From Bacteroidota bacterium (GTDB taxonomy: Bacteria > Bacteroidota > Bacteroidia > Cytophagales > Cyclobacteriaceae), in assembly GCA_018267285.1 (NCBI GenBank), contig JAFDYU010000012.1, forward strand, positions 165,944-229,943: DNA of 64,000 nucleotides, in the 5' to 3' direction. Below the pieces are notes generated by a model. That model was not told the origin of the DNA, ran no database searches, and saw only the letters and a program-made list of their open reading frames with translations. Numbering within the stretch: position 1 is the stretch's first letter; every line of letters starts with the position of its first letter. Shown here one piece after another: positions 36,385 through 45,465 of the stretch. Both the position numbers and the translations under genes were made by a program.

Positions 36385-38070
36385 TCAATAATACGCGGTG
36401 TAAAGGGCCACCAACATTCCCATAATAAGCAACGAGCCCACCGCAAATGAAACAGACGGCTTAAACATAGTAGCATCTACTTCAAGGCCTTTTGGTTTAA
36501 CTCCTTTTGTGTTTTCATAAAAACTAATTAGTACCATACCGATCACGCAAAGTAAAAAGACAATCCCCATCCGGTCGATGAACGGGATCTCAAAAATTCC
36601 ATTTACCGGAAACGACAATCCCACCGAATATAAAAACTCGAGGTTTACAGTGCCCGGCAAAAATTTAAGAACAACCGAAAAAATAAACCCGCCTATCATG
36701 GCAAACAAGGCGGCATTGGAAGTTGTTTTCTTCCAGAAAAATCCAAGGAGAAACATGGCGAAAATGCCGGGCGATACAAAGCCTGAATATTCCTGAATGT
36801 ATTGAAACCCTTGCTTGCCCTCGCCCATCAACGCATCGCCCAACAGAAGCGTAAGTGCAATGCCGATGAAGGTAGAAACTACAATAGCCCACTTGCCAAT
36901 GTTCACCACTTTTTCTTCGCTGGCATTGGGCTGAAACGCTTTTTTGTAAATGTCCAAAGTAAAAATGGTGCTGATGCTGTTCACCTTGGCAGCGAGCGAG
37001 GCGATAACCGTAGCGGCAAATGCTGCAACCGTAATTCCTTTAATTCCTTTAGGCAACAACAGCAACAGCGTGGGGTAAGTTTTATTGCTGTCGGCTGTAA
37101 CAACTCCGTCTTTGGTAATGTTGATCAGCGAAGCATCAATCAGGTTGTGCTGGTATAAATAAAAGATGGCGATACCCGGCACCACAATAATCAATGGAGT
37201 TACCATTTTTAAAAATGCGGCAAACAAAATACCTTTTCGCGCCACGGGCAGACTTGCACCCAGCGCGCGTTGCGTAATGTATTGATTGCATCCCCAATAA
37301 TTTAAGTTGGCAATCCACATTCCGCCCAACAGTACACTCAACCCGGGCAGGTCGATATAATTTGAATTTGATTTATCAAAAATCATTTTGAAGTGCTGCG
37401 GCATATCATGCTGCAATAGGGCGAGCCCCTTCATCATTCCCGTGTCGCCCGAAACCAGATTGAGTGTGACGTAGAGGCCAAGCACACCACTGAATACCAA
37501 AAAGAAAACATGGATGGCCGAAGTATAACCCACTACTTCCATTCCGCCCAATGCAATAAAAATCGAAACGACAGCGAGCAATAAAACACACAAGGCAAAA
37601 CTCCAACCAGTAATTCCCGCGATGGCGATTGCGCCCAAATAAAGGATTGATAAAAGGTTCACCACAATGTAGAGCAATAGCCAAAATACCGCCATGATCA
37701 TAGCCACCTTGCTGTTGTAGCGTTCCGATAAAAACTGCGGCATCGTATAGATTTTATTTTTCAGGTACACGGGCATAAAAAATACAGCAACAATAATTAA
37801 GGAGAGTGCTGCCATCCATTCGTACGATGATATGGCAAGCCCCAGTTTAAAGCCGGAGCCGCTCATACCGGTCATCTGCTCGGCAGAAATGTTAGAAGAG
37901 ATTAAAGATGCCCCAATAACCCACCAGGTGAGGTTGCCCTTGGCAAGGAAGAAATCGCCCGAATCGGCCTGCTGGTTTTTTCTTCGGTTGTAAATCCAAT
38001 AACCATAGAAAGAAACGATTACAAAATAAATGAGCAGAACGAGATAATCTACTGTTTGAAGTGTTTGCAT
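36385..38070 (-). CDS. SGLT-type sodium/galactose (sugar) symporter
   Basis: A 561-residue sodium:solute symporter with about 14 membrane segments. Stretches resemble Vibrio vSGLT: SLISSNISAEQMTGMSGSG near 57, SSYEWMAALSLI near 82, NLNYWGCNQYITQR near 258 and KGILFAAFLK near 285. Residues that bind galactose in vSGLT (Asn64, Gln69, Glu88, Asn260, Tyr263, Lys294) have conserved counterparts in these stretches. Galactokinase lies immediately upstream (33-base gap) on the same strand, which supports galactose or glucose as the cargo. Confidence 0.9.
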   Translation of the reverse strand: MQTLQTVDYLVLLIYFVIVSFYGYWIYNRRKNQQADSGDFFLAKGNLTWWVIGASLISSNISAEQMTGMSGSGFKLGLAISSYEWMAALSLIIVAVFFMPVYLKNKIYTMPQFLSERYNSKVAMIMAVFWLLLYIVVNLLSILYLGAIAIAGITGWSFALCVLLLAVVSIFIALGGMEVVGYTSAIHVFFLVFSGVLGLYVTLNLVSGDTGMMKGLALLQHDMPQHFKMIFDKSNSNYIDLPGLSVLLGGMWIANLNYWGCNQYITQRALGASLPVARKGILFAAFLKMVTPLIIVVPGIAIFYLYQHNLIDASLINITKDGVVTADSNKTYPTLLLLLPKGIKGITVAAFAATVIASLAAKVNSISTIFTLDIYKKAFQPNASEEKVVNIGKWAIVVSTFIGIALTLLLGDALMGEGKQGFQYIQEYSGFVSPGIFAMFLLGFFWKKTTSNAALFAMIGGFIFSVVLKFLPGTVNLEFLYSVGLSFPVNGIFEIPFIDRMGIVFLLCVIGMVLISFYENTKGVKPKGLEVDATMFKPSVSFAVGSLLIMGMLVALYTAYY

Positions 38071-38103
38071 TTGCAGGTTGGGGTTAGGTAATTTTTTTTG
38101 AAG

Positions 38104-39246
38104 TTATCCAATCAAAATAACTTCATGAACTCCGTTTGTTAATTTAACCGGATAAAAGTCAGGTTCTTTTTTGAATGCTCCAAAATATTTTTGACGGGTA
38201 ATTTCCTCAAACGATTGCAGCTTCTCTTTCTCGATTAAGTTGAGGGTACACCCGCCAAATCCTCCCCCCATTTGCCTGGCGCCTGCAATCTTATTTTCTT
38301 TTGCCCACGTTACCAGCCAGTCCGATTCTTCGCAGCTCACCTCAAATTCTTTACTAAGTCCCGAGTGGGTATCGTACATCAGTTTACCAAAAGCAACGTA
38401 ATTATTTGCATTCAGCAATAAGGCGGCCTCTTGCGTTCGTTTAATTTCTTCCACCACATAATGGCACCGCTTGTACACTTCATCGTTCAAATTCGATTTC
38501 GAGGCTTTCAGTATTTTGTCTGTTACATCCCTCAAAGAGTTTACTTCAGGCTGGGTCTTTTTTATTATTTGTACTCCCTCTTCACATGCCTCCCTGCGTT
38601 TGTTGTAGGCCGAAGTAGCCAGCGAATGTTTCACTTTGGTATCGATCAATACCAGGTGATAATTATCGAAATGGGCGAGCTTGTATTCTTGTTGGTTGCT
38701 CCGGCAATCGAGCAACATCACCGTACCTGCTCTAGAAAACAAACTGGCATACATATCCATGATACCACACCGCGTGCCTGCAAATTGATGTTCGGCCTCT
38801 TGTGCAATCAGCGCCAGCTCAAGTTTTGTAAAACCACATTCAAAAATTTCATTCAACGCAAAACCAAAACCGCTACACAGTGCAGCCGAGGAAGATAAAC
38901 CTGCCCCCGAAGGAATGTTGCTGCTGAACACCGTATCTACCCCTGAGATTGTTTTTTCTCTTTTTAAAAAGCCATTGATCACGCCCATCAAATAATTTTC
39001 CCAACGGCTTCCGGCTTTCAATTCATTTTTAGAAAATAATTTTTGATCGTTCAAGTCATGCGCCAACAGGTTAAATTTTTCAGAGTTATTTTGTGCAACG
39101 GCAAACGTAAAATGTTTGTCGATGGCTGCCGGCATTACAAAGCCCTGGTTGTAGTCCGTGTGTTCCCCCATGAGGTTAACTCTACCCGGGGCAATAAAGA
39201 TTCGAGGTGCCTGACGGAAGTTCGCTTCAAAAATTGATTTTACCAT
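38104..39246 (-). CDS. galK: galactokinase
   Basis: A 380-residue GHMP kinase. The family signature APGRVNLMGEHTDYNQGFV (residues 19-37) is the galactokinase signature, SSNIPSGAGLSSSAAL is the ATP-binding loop (about 110-125), and GGGFGGCTLNLI near 345 is the third motif. It phosphorylates galactose to galactose-1-phosphate. With the symporter just downstream it forms a galactose-uptake and activation unit; galT and galE are not in view. Its upstream region is filled by the inverted-repeat element at 39299-39446, so its promoter must lie within the 52 bases between or inside that element. Confidence 0.96.
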   Translation of the reverse strand: MVKSIFEANFRQAPRIFIAPGRVNLMGEHTDYNQGFVMPAAIDKHFTFAVAQNNSEKFNLLAHDLNDQKLFSKNELKAGSRWENYLMGVINGFLKREKTISGVDTVFSSNIPSGAGLSSSAALCSGFGFALNEIFECGFTKLELALIAQEAEHQFAGTRCGIMDMYASLFSRAGTVMLLDCRSNQQEYKLAHFDNYHLVLIDTKVKHSLATSAYNKRREACEEGVQIIKKTQPEVNSLRDVTDKILKASKSNLNDEVYKRCHYVVEEIKRTQEAALLLNANNYVAFGKLMYDTHSGLSKEFEVSCEESDWLVTWAKENKIAGARQMGGGFGGCTLNLIEKEKLQSFEEITRQKYFGAFKKEPDFYPVKLTNGVHEVILIG

Positions 39247-39298
39247 AGTTGGCTGCCACTAGAAATCCTGTGGAAGTTCTTCGCGATGAATAATATAT

Positions 39299-39446
39299 AA
39301 CTGATGTTACGCAAAAACTATAGTTAGTTGTCAGATTGAGCCTGTCGAAATCTGATTTCGGTGGACTTAAAACGCCTTCGACTTGCTCTCCGAAGGAGTC
39401 CTTTGGACAGGCTGACAGTAATTGAAAAGCTTGCATAACATCAGTT
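39299..39446. repeat. 148-bp MITE-like inverted-repeat element
   Basis: The ends AACTGATGTTACGC (39299-39312) and GCATAACATCAGTT (39433-39446) are inverted copies with one mismatch in 14. Inside, a second inverted pair TTGTCAG...GCCTGTC (39328-39346) and GGACAGGCTGACAG (39405-39418) and a third stem CCTTCG/CGAAGG (39375-39395) give a nested foldback. It has no gene. The right end overlaps the stop codon of the YfhO-like gene. No clear target-site duplication. Confidence 0.75.
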
Positions 39447-41904
39447 ACGTATTGAAAATTAGAATTAATTTTTTCTTAAAACTCCAACCGATACAACCTA
39501 CCGTAAGTAGTACCACCAGCCAGCTCGAAGCAAATGATATTTTATTTCCTACCGTATACGGTTTGGGTTCAAACTTAAATTCAATCGTGTGTTTCCCTTG
39601 CGGTATTTTCAGGGCGCGCAAAACATAATCGGCTCTGAGGATTTCCGTTTCTGCTCCATCGATAAATGCATGCCAGCCTTTTGGGTAATAGATCTCGGAG
39701 AAAACTGCCAACCCATCGGTAGCCGATTGCGACTCGTATTTTAAATAAGGTGGAGTAAACTCCTGAAGAGTTATAGTGCTTGTGCTGTCGAATTCAAAAT
39801 TTGGAATTTGGAATTTAGAGACATCAATCACGGCAACATTTTTCGTATTCACCTCGCCCACTTTCTTCAACTCTTCCGCAGGAGACTTTACCTGAGCCGC
39901 TTCCTTTACAAACCACGCATTGCCATCGGCCGAAGGGTTGATCAATATATTTGTTGCCTCAGGGCCATACATAATGTATTTTGTATTGAGCATGTTCAAC
40001 ACACTGTAATCCGTAAAGTCAATTTTATTTTGCTGGGCATCGAGATAAAATTTTCTGGTTTCCTTGCTTAGACACGAATCGTACAAATCCTGATACCTTC
40101 TCAATTTTGCGCCATGATACCCTCCCAGCGAATGATGGTAGTACGAAGCGCGCGCGCTCTGGCTCCACGATTCTTGCAAGTTGTACACCCGGTAATAGCC
40201 TTTGTCTTTCAGTACTGCTTCGTCAGCACCGGATAGGGCAAAGAATGCGTTCTCGTTTTTGCGTTGAAATTTATCTTTGGTAAAATATCTTTTGTCCACG
40301 CGCGATAAATCCATGGCCACCAAAAAAATAAGGAAAGCATAAAATCCAATTTCGGAAATTCTTTTATTCAAATTAAAATACAGCACCACAAAAACGGGCA
40401 GTATAAAACCAAACGACCGAAGCGCATCGGCCCGCAACAAACTTCTGCGATCTGTTTGAAGTGCCTTCACAAACCAGGCCGGCAGTTGCGATTCTCCCTC
40501 ACGAAGAAAGCCAATCATTCCGGAAAACAGAAAGATCGCCAAACACAGTCCACCCGTAGCTGCCAAGGCGATGAGTAGTTTCTTTTTGGTTTCTTTGTTG
40601 TCGCCTGTTTCTAAAAATTTTTCTAAACCGAGCAGACCGAGCAAGGGCATGGCAAACAAAATAATGATCAATGCAAAAGTTACAGAACGAAATTTATTGT
40701 AACCCGGGAAATAGTCGAACATCAAATAATTAAACGAAGAAAAATTTTCGCCCCAGCTCAAAACTATACCCAGCACACTTAACGGCAACAACCACCACAA
40801 CCATTTTTTTTCAGCCAACAACACTCCCAACACAAAAAGAAATACGATGATAGCCCCGGCATAGTACGGTGCTGTAGCCGATTGCGAGCCCCAATAAGCC
40901 GAAGTATAGTTTGCCAGTTGGTTAGCCGTTTGATTGTCGCCACTGTTAACAAGTGCCTGATACGTGTTGCTTTGTTGATCCATCACAAAAAAAGTAGATG
41001 AACTTCCCCCGTAAAAATCGGGGATAATCAACGTCATCGGCTCTAAGATTCCGTTGCTGTATTCAAATGCATAACTTTTTGACAGGCCGTCTTTAGCCGG
41101 CTCAGCATTGGGTTTAGTTAATTCGGAAGGACCTCGAATCGAATACTTAGTGTACTCGGTAATTGCCCAAAATTGACCAAAGAAAGTACCGGCAGCGATC
41201 ACCGAAGCCGGGATAAGAATGACCAGATTGATCGCAAAATCTTTCAATTGTTTTTCGTGATACGCATAAATCAATTGAACAAGGCCATAACCTATTACGA
41301 TCAAAATGAGATAATACGTAATCTGCAAATGGTTCTCGCGCAGGTGCAGCGCAAGCCCGAGTGCCGTCACGGCAAAACCGAGCAATCGTTTTTTGGTAAA
41401 CGCTAAATGGATGCCCGCCATCACCAAAGGCATAAATGCAATAGCCCCAATCCGTGCGTTATGGCCTGCGCCCAGGCCGATGATCACATACGATGACAAC
41501 CCAAACGCCAGCGCACCCGCAATGGCAAGATACGGCCGCACCCGAAACGACAGCAGTAAAATATAGTAGCATAGAAATGCCACATAAATGTTATTGATGG
41601 GGTGAGGCAAAAACACCGACATGATTTTTTTTACCCATACCACGGGGCCGTCACTCCACCTTAAACTTACCAGATAGGCAGGCATACCACTAAACATAGA
41701 CGGAGCCCACAATGCTTCGCTGCCCGTAGCTTCACGATAATCTGTTATCGATTTGCTCGAACCTTTAAACTGCTGGATGTCGTGTTGTTCTATAACCTTA
41801 TGATCGAAAAAAATGGGATTAAAAAAAAGCATTGTCACCAACATAAAAACAAGCGCTGCAACAGCGTGAGGGGCTATGTCTTTGGTGAAATTAATTTTCT
41901 TCAT
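39445..41904 (-). CDS. YfhO-like polytopic membrane protein
   Basis: An 819-residue protein with about 12-13 hydrophobic segments in the first 510 residues (first at 12-32), a loop rich in Ser/Tyr/Asn around 290-345, and a soluble C-terminal region (about 525-790) ending with one more segment near 795-812. The signature SEIYYPKGWHAFIDGAETEILRADYVLRALKIP near the end is characteristic of YfhO-type proteins, glycosyltransferase-like (GT-C) membrane proteins linked to surface-polymer glycosylation in Firmicutes. It probably handles a lipid-linked sugar in the inner membrane; the substrate is unknown. Its stop codon lies in the inverted-repeat element. Confidence 0.85.
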   Translation of the reverse strand: MKKINFTKDIAPHAVAALVFMLVTMLFFNPIFFDHKVIEQHDIQQFKGSSKSITDYREATGSEALWAPSMFSGMPAYLVSLRWSDGPVVWVKKIMSVFLPHPINNIYVAFLCYYILLLSFRVRPYLAIAGALAFGLSSYVIIGLGAGHNARIGAIAFMPLVMAGIHLAFTKKRLLGFAVTALGLALHLRENHLQITYYLILIVIGYGLVQLIYAYHEKQLKDFAINLVILIPASVIAAGTFFGQFWAITEYTKYSIRGPSELTKPNAEPAKDGLSKSYAFEYSNGILEPMTLIIPDFYGGSSSTFFVMDQQSNTYQALVNSGDNQTANQLANYTSAYWGSQSATAPYYAGAIIVFLFVLGVLLAEKKWLWWLLPLSVLGIVLSWGENFSSFNYLMFDYFPGYNKFRSVTFALIIILFAMPLLGLLGLEKFLETGDNKETKKKLLIALAATGGLCLAIFLFSGMIGFLREGESQLPAWFVKALQTDRRSLLRADALRSFGFILPVFVVLYFNLNKRISEIGFYAFLIFLVAMDLSRVDKRYFTKDKFQRKNENAFFALSGADEAVLKDKGYYRVYNLQESWSQSARASYYHHSLGGYHGAKLRRYQDLYDSCLSKETRKFYLDAQQNKIDFTDYSVLNMLNTKYIMYGPEATNILINPSADGNAWFVKEAAQVKSPAEELKKVGEVNTKNVAVIDVSKFQIPNFEFDSTSTITLQEFTPPYLKYESQSATDGLAVFSEIYYPKGWHAFIDGAETEILRADYVLRALKIPQGKHTIEFKFEPKPYTVGNKISFASSWLVVLLTVGCIGWSFKKKLILIFNT

Positions 41905-41989
41905 GACGGTCTATTTGGTAAAGGGAGGCAAATTAATCAATTAGTCAATATTAAATCAGCAGCTTATCTTTAACATTAAATAAATACAG

Positions 41990-42430
41990 ATGAACAAATT
42001 ACTTCCTTTAATTCTTTTGTCGATCGTTTCGTGCACCTCAAACTCCAAACAAGCCAAAATGGATAAAACCTCGGATGATGTTGCTATCCGGCAGGTGTTG
42101 AACAACCAAGTTGTCGCCTGGAACAATGCCGATATCGAAACATTTATGCAAGGCTACTGGAAGTCGGACTCTATATTGTTTATCGGAAGCAAAATCACCT
42201 CGGGCTGGGACAGCACACTAACGCGATACAAAAAAAGCTATCCCGATAAAGCTGCGATGGGCAGTCTGCGTTTCGAAATCCTGAAGATGGATTTTATCGC
42301 TGCAGATGCCTGCCTTGTTACGGGGAATTTTTTCCTTACGCGTGAACACGACAATCCACACGGAATCTTCACGTTATTATTCCGGAAGAAGAACGGAAAC
42401 TGGGTGATTGTGTACGATCATACCTCTTGA
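41990..42430 (+). CDS. small lipoprotein with NTF2-like (DUF4440-type) fold
   Basis: A 146-residue protein with lipoprotein signal MNKLLPLILLSIVSC (Cys 15). The mature sequence VAIRQVLNNQVVAWNNADIETFMQGYWKSDSILFIGS and the closing FTLLFRKKNGNWVIVYDHTS match DUF4440/SnoaL-like proteins, cone-shaped folds that bind small ligands. Function unknown. A TATCTTTA element lies 22 bases upstream of the ATG, without a good -33 match. It ends 11 bases from the convergent TauE-like gene. Confidence 0.75.
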   Translation: MNKLLPLILLSIVSCTSNSKQAKMDKTSDDVAIRQVLNNQVVAWNNADIETFMQGYWKSDSILFIGSKITSGWDSTLTRYKKSYPDKAAMGSLRFEILKMDFIAADACLVTGNFFLTREHDNPHGIFTLLFRKKNGNWVIVYDHTS

Positions 42431-42441
42431 AGTAGCACGCT

Positions 42442-43191
42442 TTACCAATGTTTTATCAAAATATTGATGGCCGCAGCCATAATGAGTGCGGCTGTAATAC
42501 GTTTAATATAAGTTGCGTTGAATTTCCTTGCTCCGAGCCTGGAACCAATTTGGCCTCCGGCCAACACGGCCACCATCAACGGAATGGCCAGCTCCCAGTC
42601 GATGGTTGCGTTTCGAGCCAATTGTCCGGCCAATCCGCTAACTGAATTCACCAGAATAAAAACACTGGCGAGGGCCGAAATCTTTTTTGCCACATCCCAG
42701 CGAAGCAAATGCAATACAGGCGAAAGGAAAATACCTCCGCCAATGCTCACCAATCCCGATAAAAAACCGATTGAGCCGCCCAATGTAGAATTTAAGACAG
42801 GGCTTCCACTCCACGCAGGTGGATTGCCCTCTTTTTTTTGAAAACCATTTTGAAACCAAAGCAAAACCGAAGCCACCATCAGCGTAATGCCGAGCAGTAC
42901 AAAAAAAGTATGTTGTTTCACTGGCCAGTAGCCACCCAAAAATGCCATTGGAATACTCACGAGAATGAACGGCATTATTTTCTTGAAGTTCATCTGTCCT
43001 TCGCGGAAAAAAATTATGGTGCCACCAGTAACTACTACAATGTTGCACAACAGAGCCGTTGGCCTGAGTGTTTCAAACCCAATTCCTAAAACAGCAAGCA
43101 ACGCGAGGTAACTGGAGCCACCCCCAAAACCTACCGAAGAATAAATCAGTGCGATCGCAAAAAAAGCAAGAACGAGTATATAATAATTCAC
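42442..43191 (-). CDS. TauE/SafE-family sulfite/sulfonate exporter-like membrane protein
   Basis: A 249-residue, eight-helix membrane protein. The N-terminal VLAFFAIALIYSSVGFGGGSSYLALLAVLG and the internal SIGFLSGLVSIGGGIFLSPVLHLL are the two-fold repeated Gly-rich motifs of this family, which exports anions such as sulfite, sulfoacetate or organic acids. The partner for substrate guess is absent, so the cargo is open. It lies 23 bases downstream of the S9 peptidase gene on the same strand, so co-transcription is likely. Confidence 0.85.
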   Translation of the reverse strand: MNYYILVLAFFAIALIYSSVGFGGGSSYLALLAVLGIGFETLRPTALLCNIVVVTGGTIIFFREGQMNFKKIMPFILVSIPMAFLGGYWPVKQHTFFVLLGITLMVASVLLWFQNGFQKKEGNPPAWSGSPVLNSTLGGSIGFLSGLVSIGGGIFLSPVLHLLRWDVAKKISALASVFILVNSVSGLAGQLARNATIDWELAIPLMVAVLAGGQIGSRLGARKFNATYIKRITAALIMAAAINILIKHW

Positions 43192-43214
43192 ACCAATGTT
43201 AAAAAAATTCAGTT

Positions 43215-45152
43215 CTATTCTTCTGAGGCAGGCGCATTGCCTTCGCCTTTCAGGTATTTATCCAGAAATTTTAAAATCTCTTCGTTGGCTTTGATGTTGT
43301 TTTCTTTTTTTACAAATCCATGGCCTTCATCGGGGAAGAGCACATACTCTACGGGTACTCCATTTTTTCGTGCGGCCGCCACCATCTCATCCGATTCCAC
43401 CTTGAGCACCCGTGGGTCATTGGTTCCTTGCAGCACAATAAACGGTTTGGTGATTTTGTCGGCATGGAACAAGGGGCTTTTGTTGTAGAGCGCCACCGAG
43501 TCTGTTGCCGGGTTACCCAACTCGGCATAGAGTGCATCGCGAAACGCTGCCCACCAGGGCGGGATACTCTTCAGGGTACGCAGCCAGTTGGTAACACCAA
43601 ATAAATTCACGCCCACGTTAAATTCTTCGGGTGTAAAAGCAAGTGCGGCCATCGTCATGTAGCCACCGTAGCTTCCGCCCATAATTCCAATCTTGCCGGC
43701 ATCCACATACCGAAGCCCGGCCAAAAGTTTTTTCGATTCCACACAATCTTTAAGATCGGCATCGCCATGCTTTCGATCATCGGCTGCGTAAAAGGATTTA
43801 CCATAACCCGAGCTGCCCCGGTTGTTCACCGCCAAAACCACATAACCGTGGTTGACAATATGCTGCACAATAGGGCTGTAGTTTAACCGGGTTTGACCAC
43901 CCGGCCCGCCATGGATAAATAAAAGTGCGGGCACCTTTTCTCCTTCGGCCAGCCCCAAAGGTTTGTAGAGTAAGCACGGAATCTCCAGCCCATCGTACGA
44001 CTTGAACCTCACCACTTCGCCCGCCACCAAATGCGCGGGGTCAATTTCTTTCGTCATGGTGTTGGTTAATTGCTTGGCTTCTTTCGTTTCGAAATTGTAA
44101 ACAAACAAATTGCTTGGCGACTTAGAACTGCTCACGTAGAACGTCATCAGTTTTTCGCTGTCGGAAATATTCACACCCGTGATGTCTCCCTCGGGCAAGC
44201 CTGCAATTTGTACCGGTTGGTTTGTGGCACCATCGTATATTTTAATTTCGGTGCGTGCATCGTTGTTGATGGCCACCAACCGATACTTGCCGCTGCGCGA
44301 TTGATAGGCATACATCAAATCCCAGGGGGCTTCTTCAACTTTTTCGGTTGCCCCACCGGCTAAATCATAACTTGCCAAATACATAAACTCGCTTCCTTGA
44401 TTCGTTAGGTAAAAAAGTTTTTTACCATCAAGGCTAAAATATTGTGGCTGGAATTGCACATCGCCTTTGTGCTCGGAAAGCAATTTGGTTTTGCCGCTTT
44501 GGGTATCCAGCAGATACATGTCCGAGTTATTGGTGGTGGTCGATTTAGTCAGTGCAATGTATCGGTCATCGTTCGAAATCGCACTTACATCCAGTCCTTG
44601 TTCGTTTTTATACAAAAGAGATACCGGATACATTTTCGATTCGCTGGGTTTACCTTCTACTTCAATCTTATACAAATCAAAATATTTTTTGTCGCGGCTG
44701 TTGCTGGTGTAATACATCATTTTTTTATTGTAGCTCCAACCGGCAAACTGGGCTTTGGCCGTTGAATCTTGAATCAGATCGTTGACTTTGCCTTCGGGGG
44801 TCTGTACATAGAGGTGCGTGATCTCGTTTCCACCTTTATCGCTCTCAAACAAAATCCGGTTATCGTTGGGAAAATAACTGTCTGAAAAAACCGCGTTATC
44901 GGTAGATTTAGTAACCTGCTTTTTTTCTCCTGTTTTTATGTCGATTTCAAAGGCATTGTAAATTCCGGTCTCTTTGCTGTTGATTAAAACCTTCGTTTCA
45001 TCCGGAGAAAAAGCACCACCGTTAATCTGTACAATATCCATAAACTGAGCCATAGAGTACAGTTGAGGTTTTTTCGGCTCTTCTTTAGGTTTACAGCTAT
45101 TGATAACCAGCAAGGCTACCAAAGCACAAATGTTTGCCGTTGATGTTTTCAT
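43215..45152 (-). CDS. lipoprotein S9-family peptidase (prolyl-oligopeptidase type)
   Basis: A 645-residue lipoprotein (MKTSTANICALVALLVINSC, Cys 20). A beta-propeller of TolB/WD-like strands (about 40-370) covers an alpha/beta hydrolase with catalytic Ser near 489 (GGSYGGYM), Asp near 578 (GTNDPRV) and His near 609 (DEGHGF). LFIHGGPGGQTRLNYSPIVQHI precedes the Ser motif. Such enzymes cut short peptides after Pro or Ala. The protein is probably anchored in the outer or inner membrane facing the periplasm. The TauE-like gene follows. Confidence 0.93.
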   Translation of the reverse strand: MKTSTANICALVALLVINSCKPKEEPKKPQLYSMAQFMDIVQINGGAFSPDETKVLINSKETGIYNAFEIDIKTGEKKQVTKSTDNAVFSDSYFPNDNRILFESDKGGNEITHLYVQTPEGKVNDLIQDSTAKAQFAGWSYNKKMMYYTSNSRDKKYFDLYKIEVEGKPSESKMYPVSLLYKNEQGLDVSAISNDDRYIALTKSTTTNNSDMYLLDTQSGKTKLLSEHKGDVQFQPQYFSLDGKKLFYLTNQGSEFMYLASYDLAGGATEKVEEAPWDLMYAYQSRSGKYRLVAINNDARTEIKIYDGATNQPVQIAGLPEGDITGVNISDSEKLMTFYVSSSKSPSNLFVYNFETKEAKQLTNTMTKEIDPAHLVAGEVVRFKSYDGLEIPCLLYKPLGLAEGEKVPALLFIHGGPGGQTRLNYSPIVQHIVNHGYVVLAVNNRGSSGYGKSFYAADDRKHGDADLKDCVESKKLLAGLRYVDAGKIGIMGGSYGGYMTMAALAFTPEEFNVGVNLFGVTNWLRTLKSIPPWWAAFRDALYAELGNPATDSVALYNKSPLFHADKITKPFIVLQGTNDPRVLKVESDEMVAAARKNGVPVEYVLFPDEGHGFVKKENNIKANEEILKFLDKYLKGEGNAPASEE

Positions 45153-45225
45153 AATGAGGTTGGTTTGAACTATTAAGGTACAAAAACCGATGATACATCA
45201 AAATGGGAAATATGTGGCCTATTGG

Positions 45226-45254
45226 AACAAAAAAAGTGACATGAAAGTCACTTT
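45226..45254 (-). terminator. tRNA-side intrinsic terminator
   Basis: Perfect 8-bp stem AAAGTGAC/GTCACTTT (45233-45240 with 45247-45254) followed on the minus strand by a T-run. It directly follows the 3' end of the tRNA fragment, as terminators of tRNA genes do. Confidence 0.75.
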
Positions 45255-45260
45255 AAGGAA

Positions 45261-45306
45261 GTGGGCCCTGCTGGGAACGATCCAGCGACCCTCAGATTAT
45301 GAGTCA
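45261..45306 (-). other. tRNA 3' fragment with CAU anticodon; probable attachment-site half
   Basis: The minus strand reads as the anticodon loop CTCATAA, the variable region, a T arm GCTGG/CCAGC with 7-base loop, and an acceptor end AGGGCCCAC, the layout of a tRNA-Ile(CAU) or tRNA-Met. The D arm and 5' half are missing. The T loop reads ATCGTTC rather than TTCGATC, so it would not fold to a normal tRNA. It is a relic next to a tyrosine recombinase, whose relatives use tRNA 3' ends as integration sites. Confidence 0.7.
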
Positions 45307-45465
45307 TTTTTTTTGTTTTCCTTATCCTTCCGATGTTTTCATTTTCTTCGTTTCCGTTCTAAAAACGAAATTTTTGTTTCCTATAACAACCCATCATTGT
45401 ACATTTTAACCCCGATTGTATGTAGAAAGTATGTAGAAATTCTCAAGGCTAAACATTATAACAAT

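Larger units (their letters stand above)
45153..45465. other. intergenic stretch before the recombinase
   Basis: A 313-base gap. It holds, in order: a promoter-like region for the S9 gene, the terminator at 45226-45254, the tRNA fragment at 45261-45306, a T-rich stretch, and 80 bases before the recombinase start at 45466. An in-frame open frame continues upstream to 45190 but codes for unlikely sequence through the tRNA fragment, so I do not treat it as part of the recombinase. Confidence 0.6.

Noticed and set aside
41939-41948. AATTAGTCAA, half of the MarR operator, in the divergent gap at 41.9 kb
   Set aside because: Only ten A+T-rich bases agree and no palindrome forms, so no regulatory claim is made.
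45190-45465. Upstream extension of the recombinase frame by 92 codons
   Set aside because: It runs through the tRNA fragment and a T-rich stretch with no match to integrase N-termini; ATG 45466 gives the conserved start.
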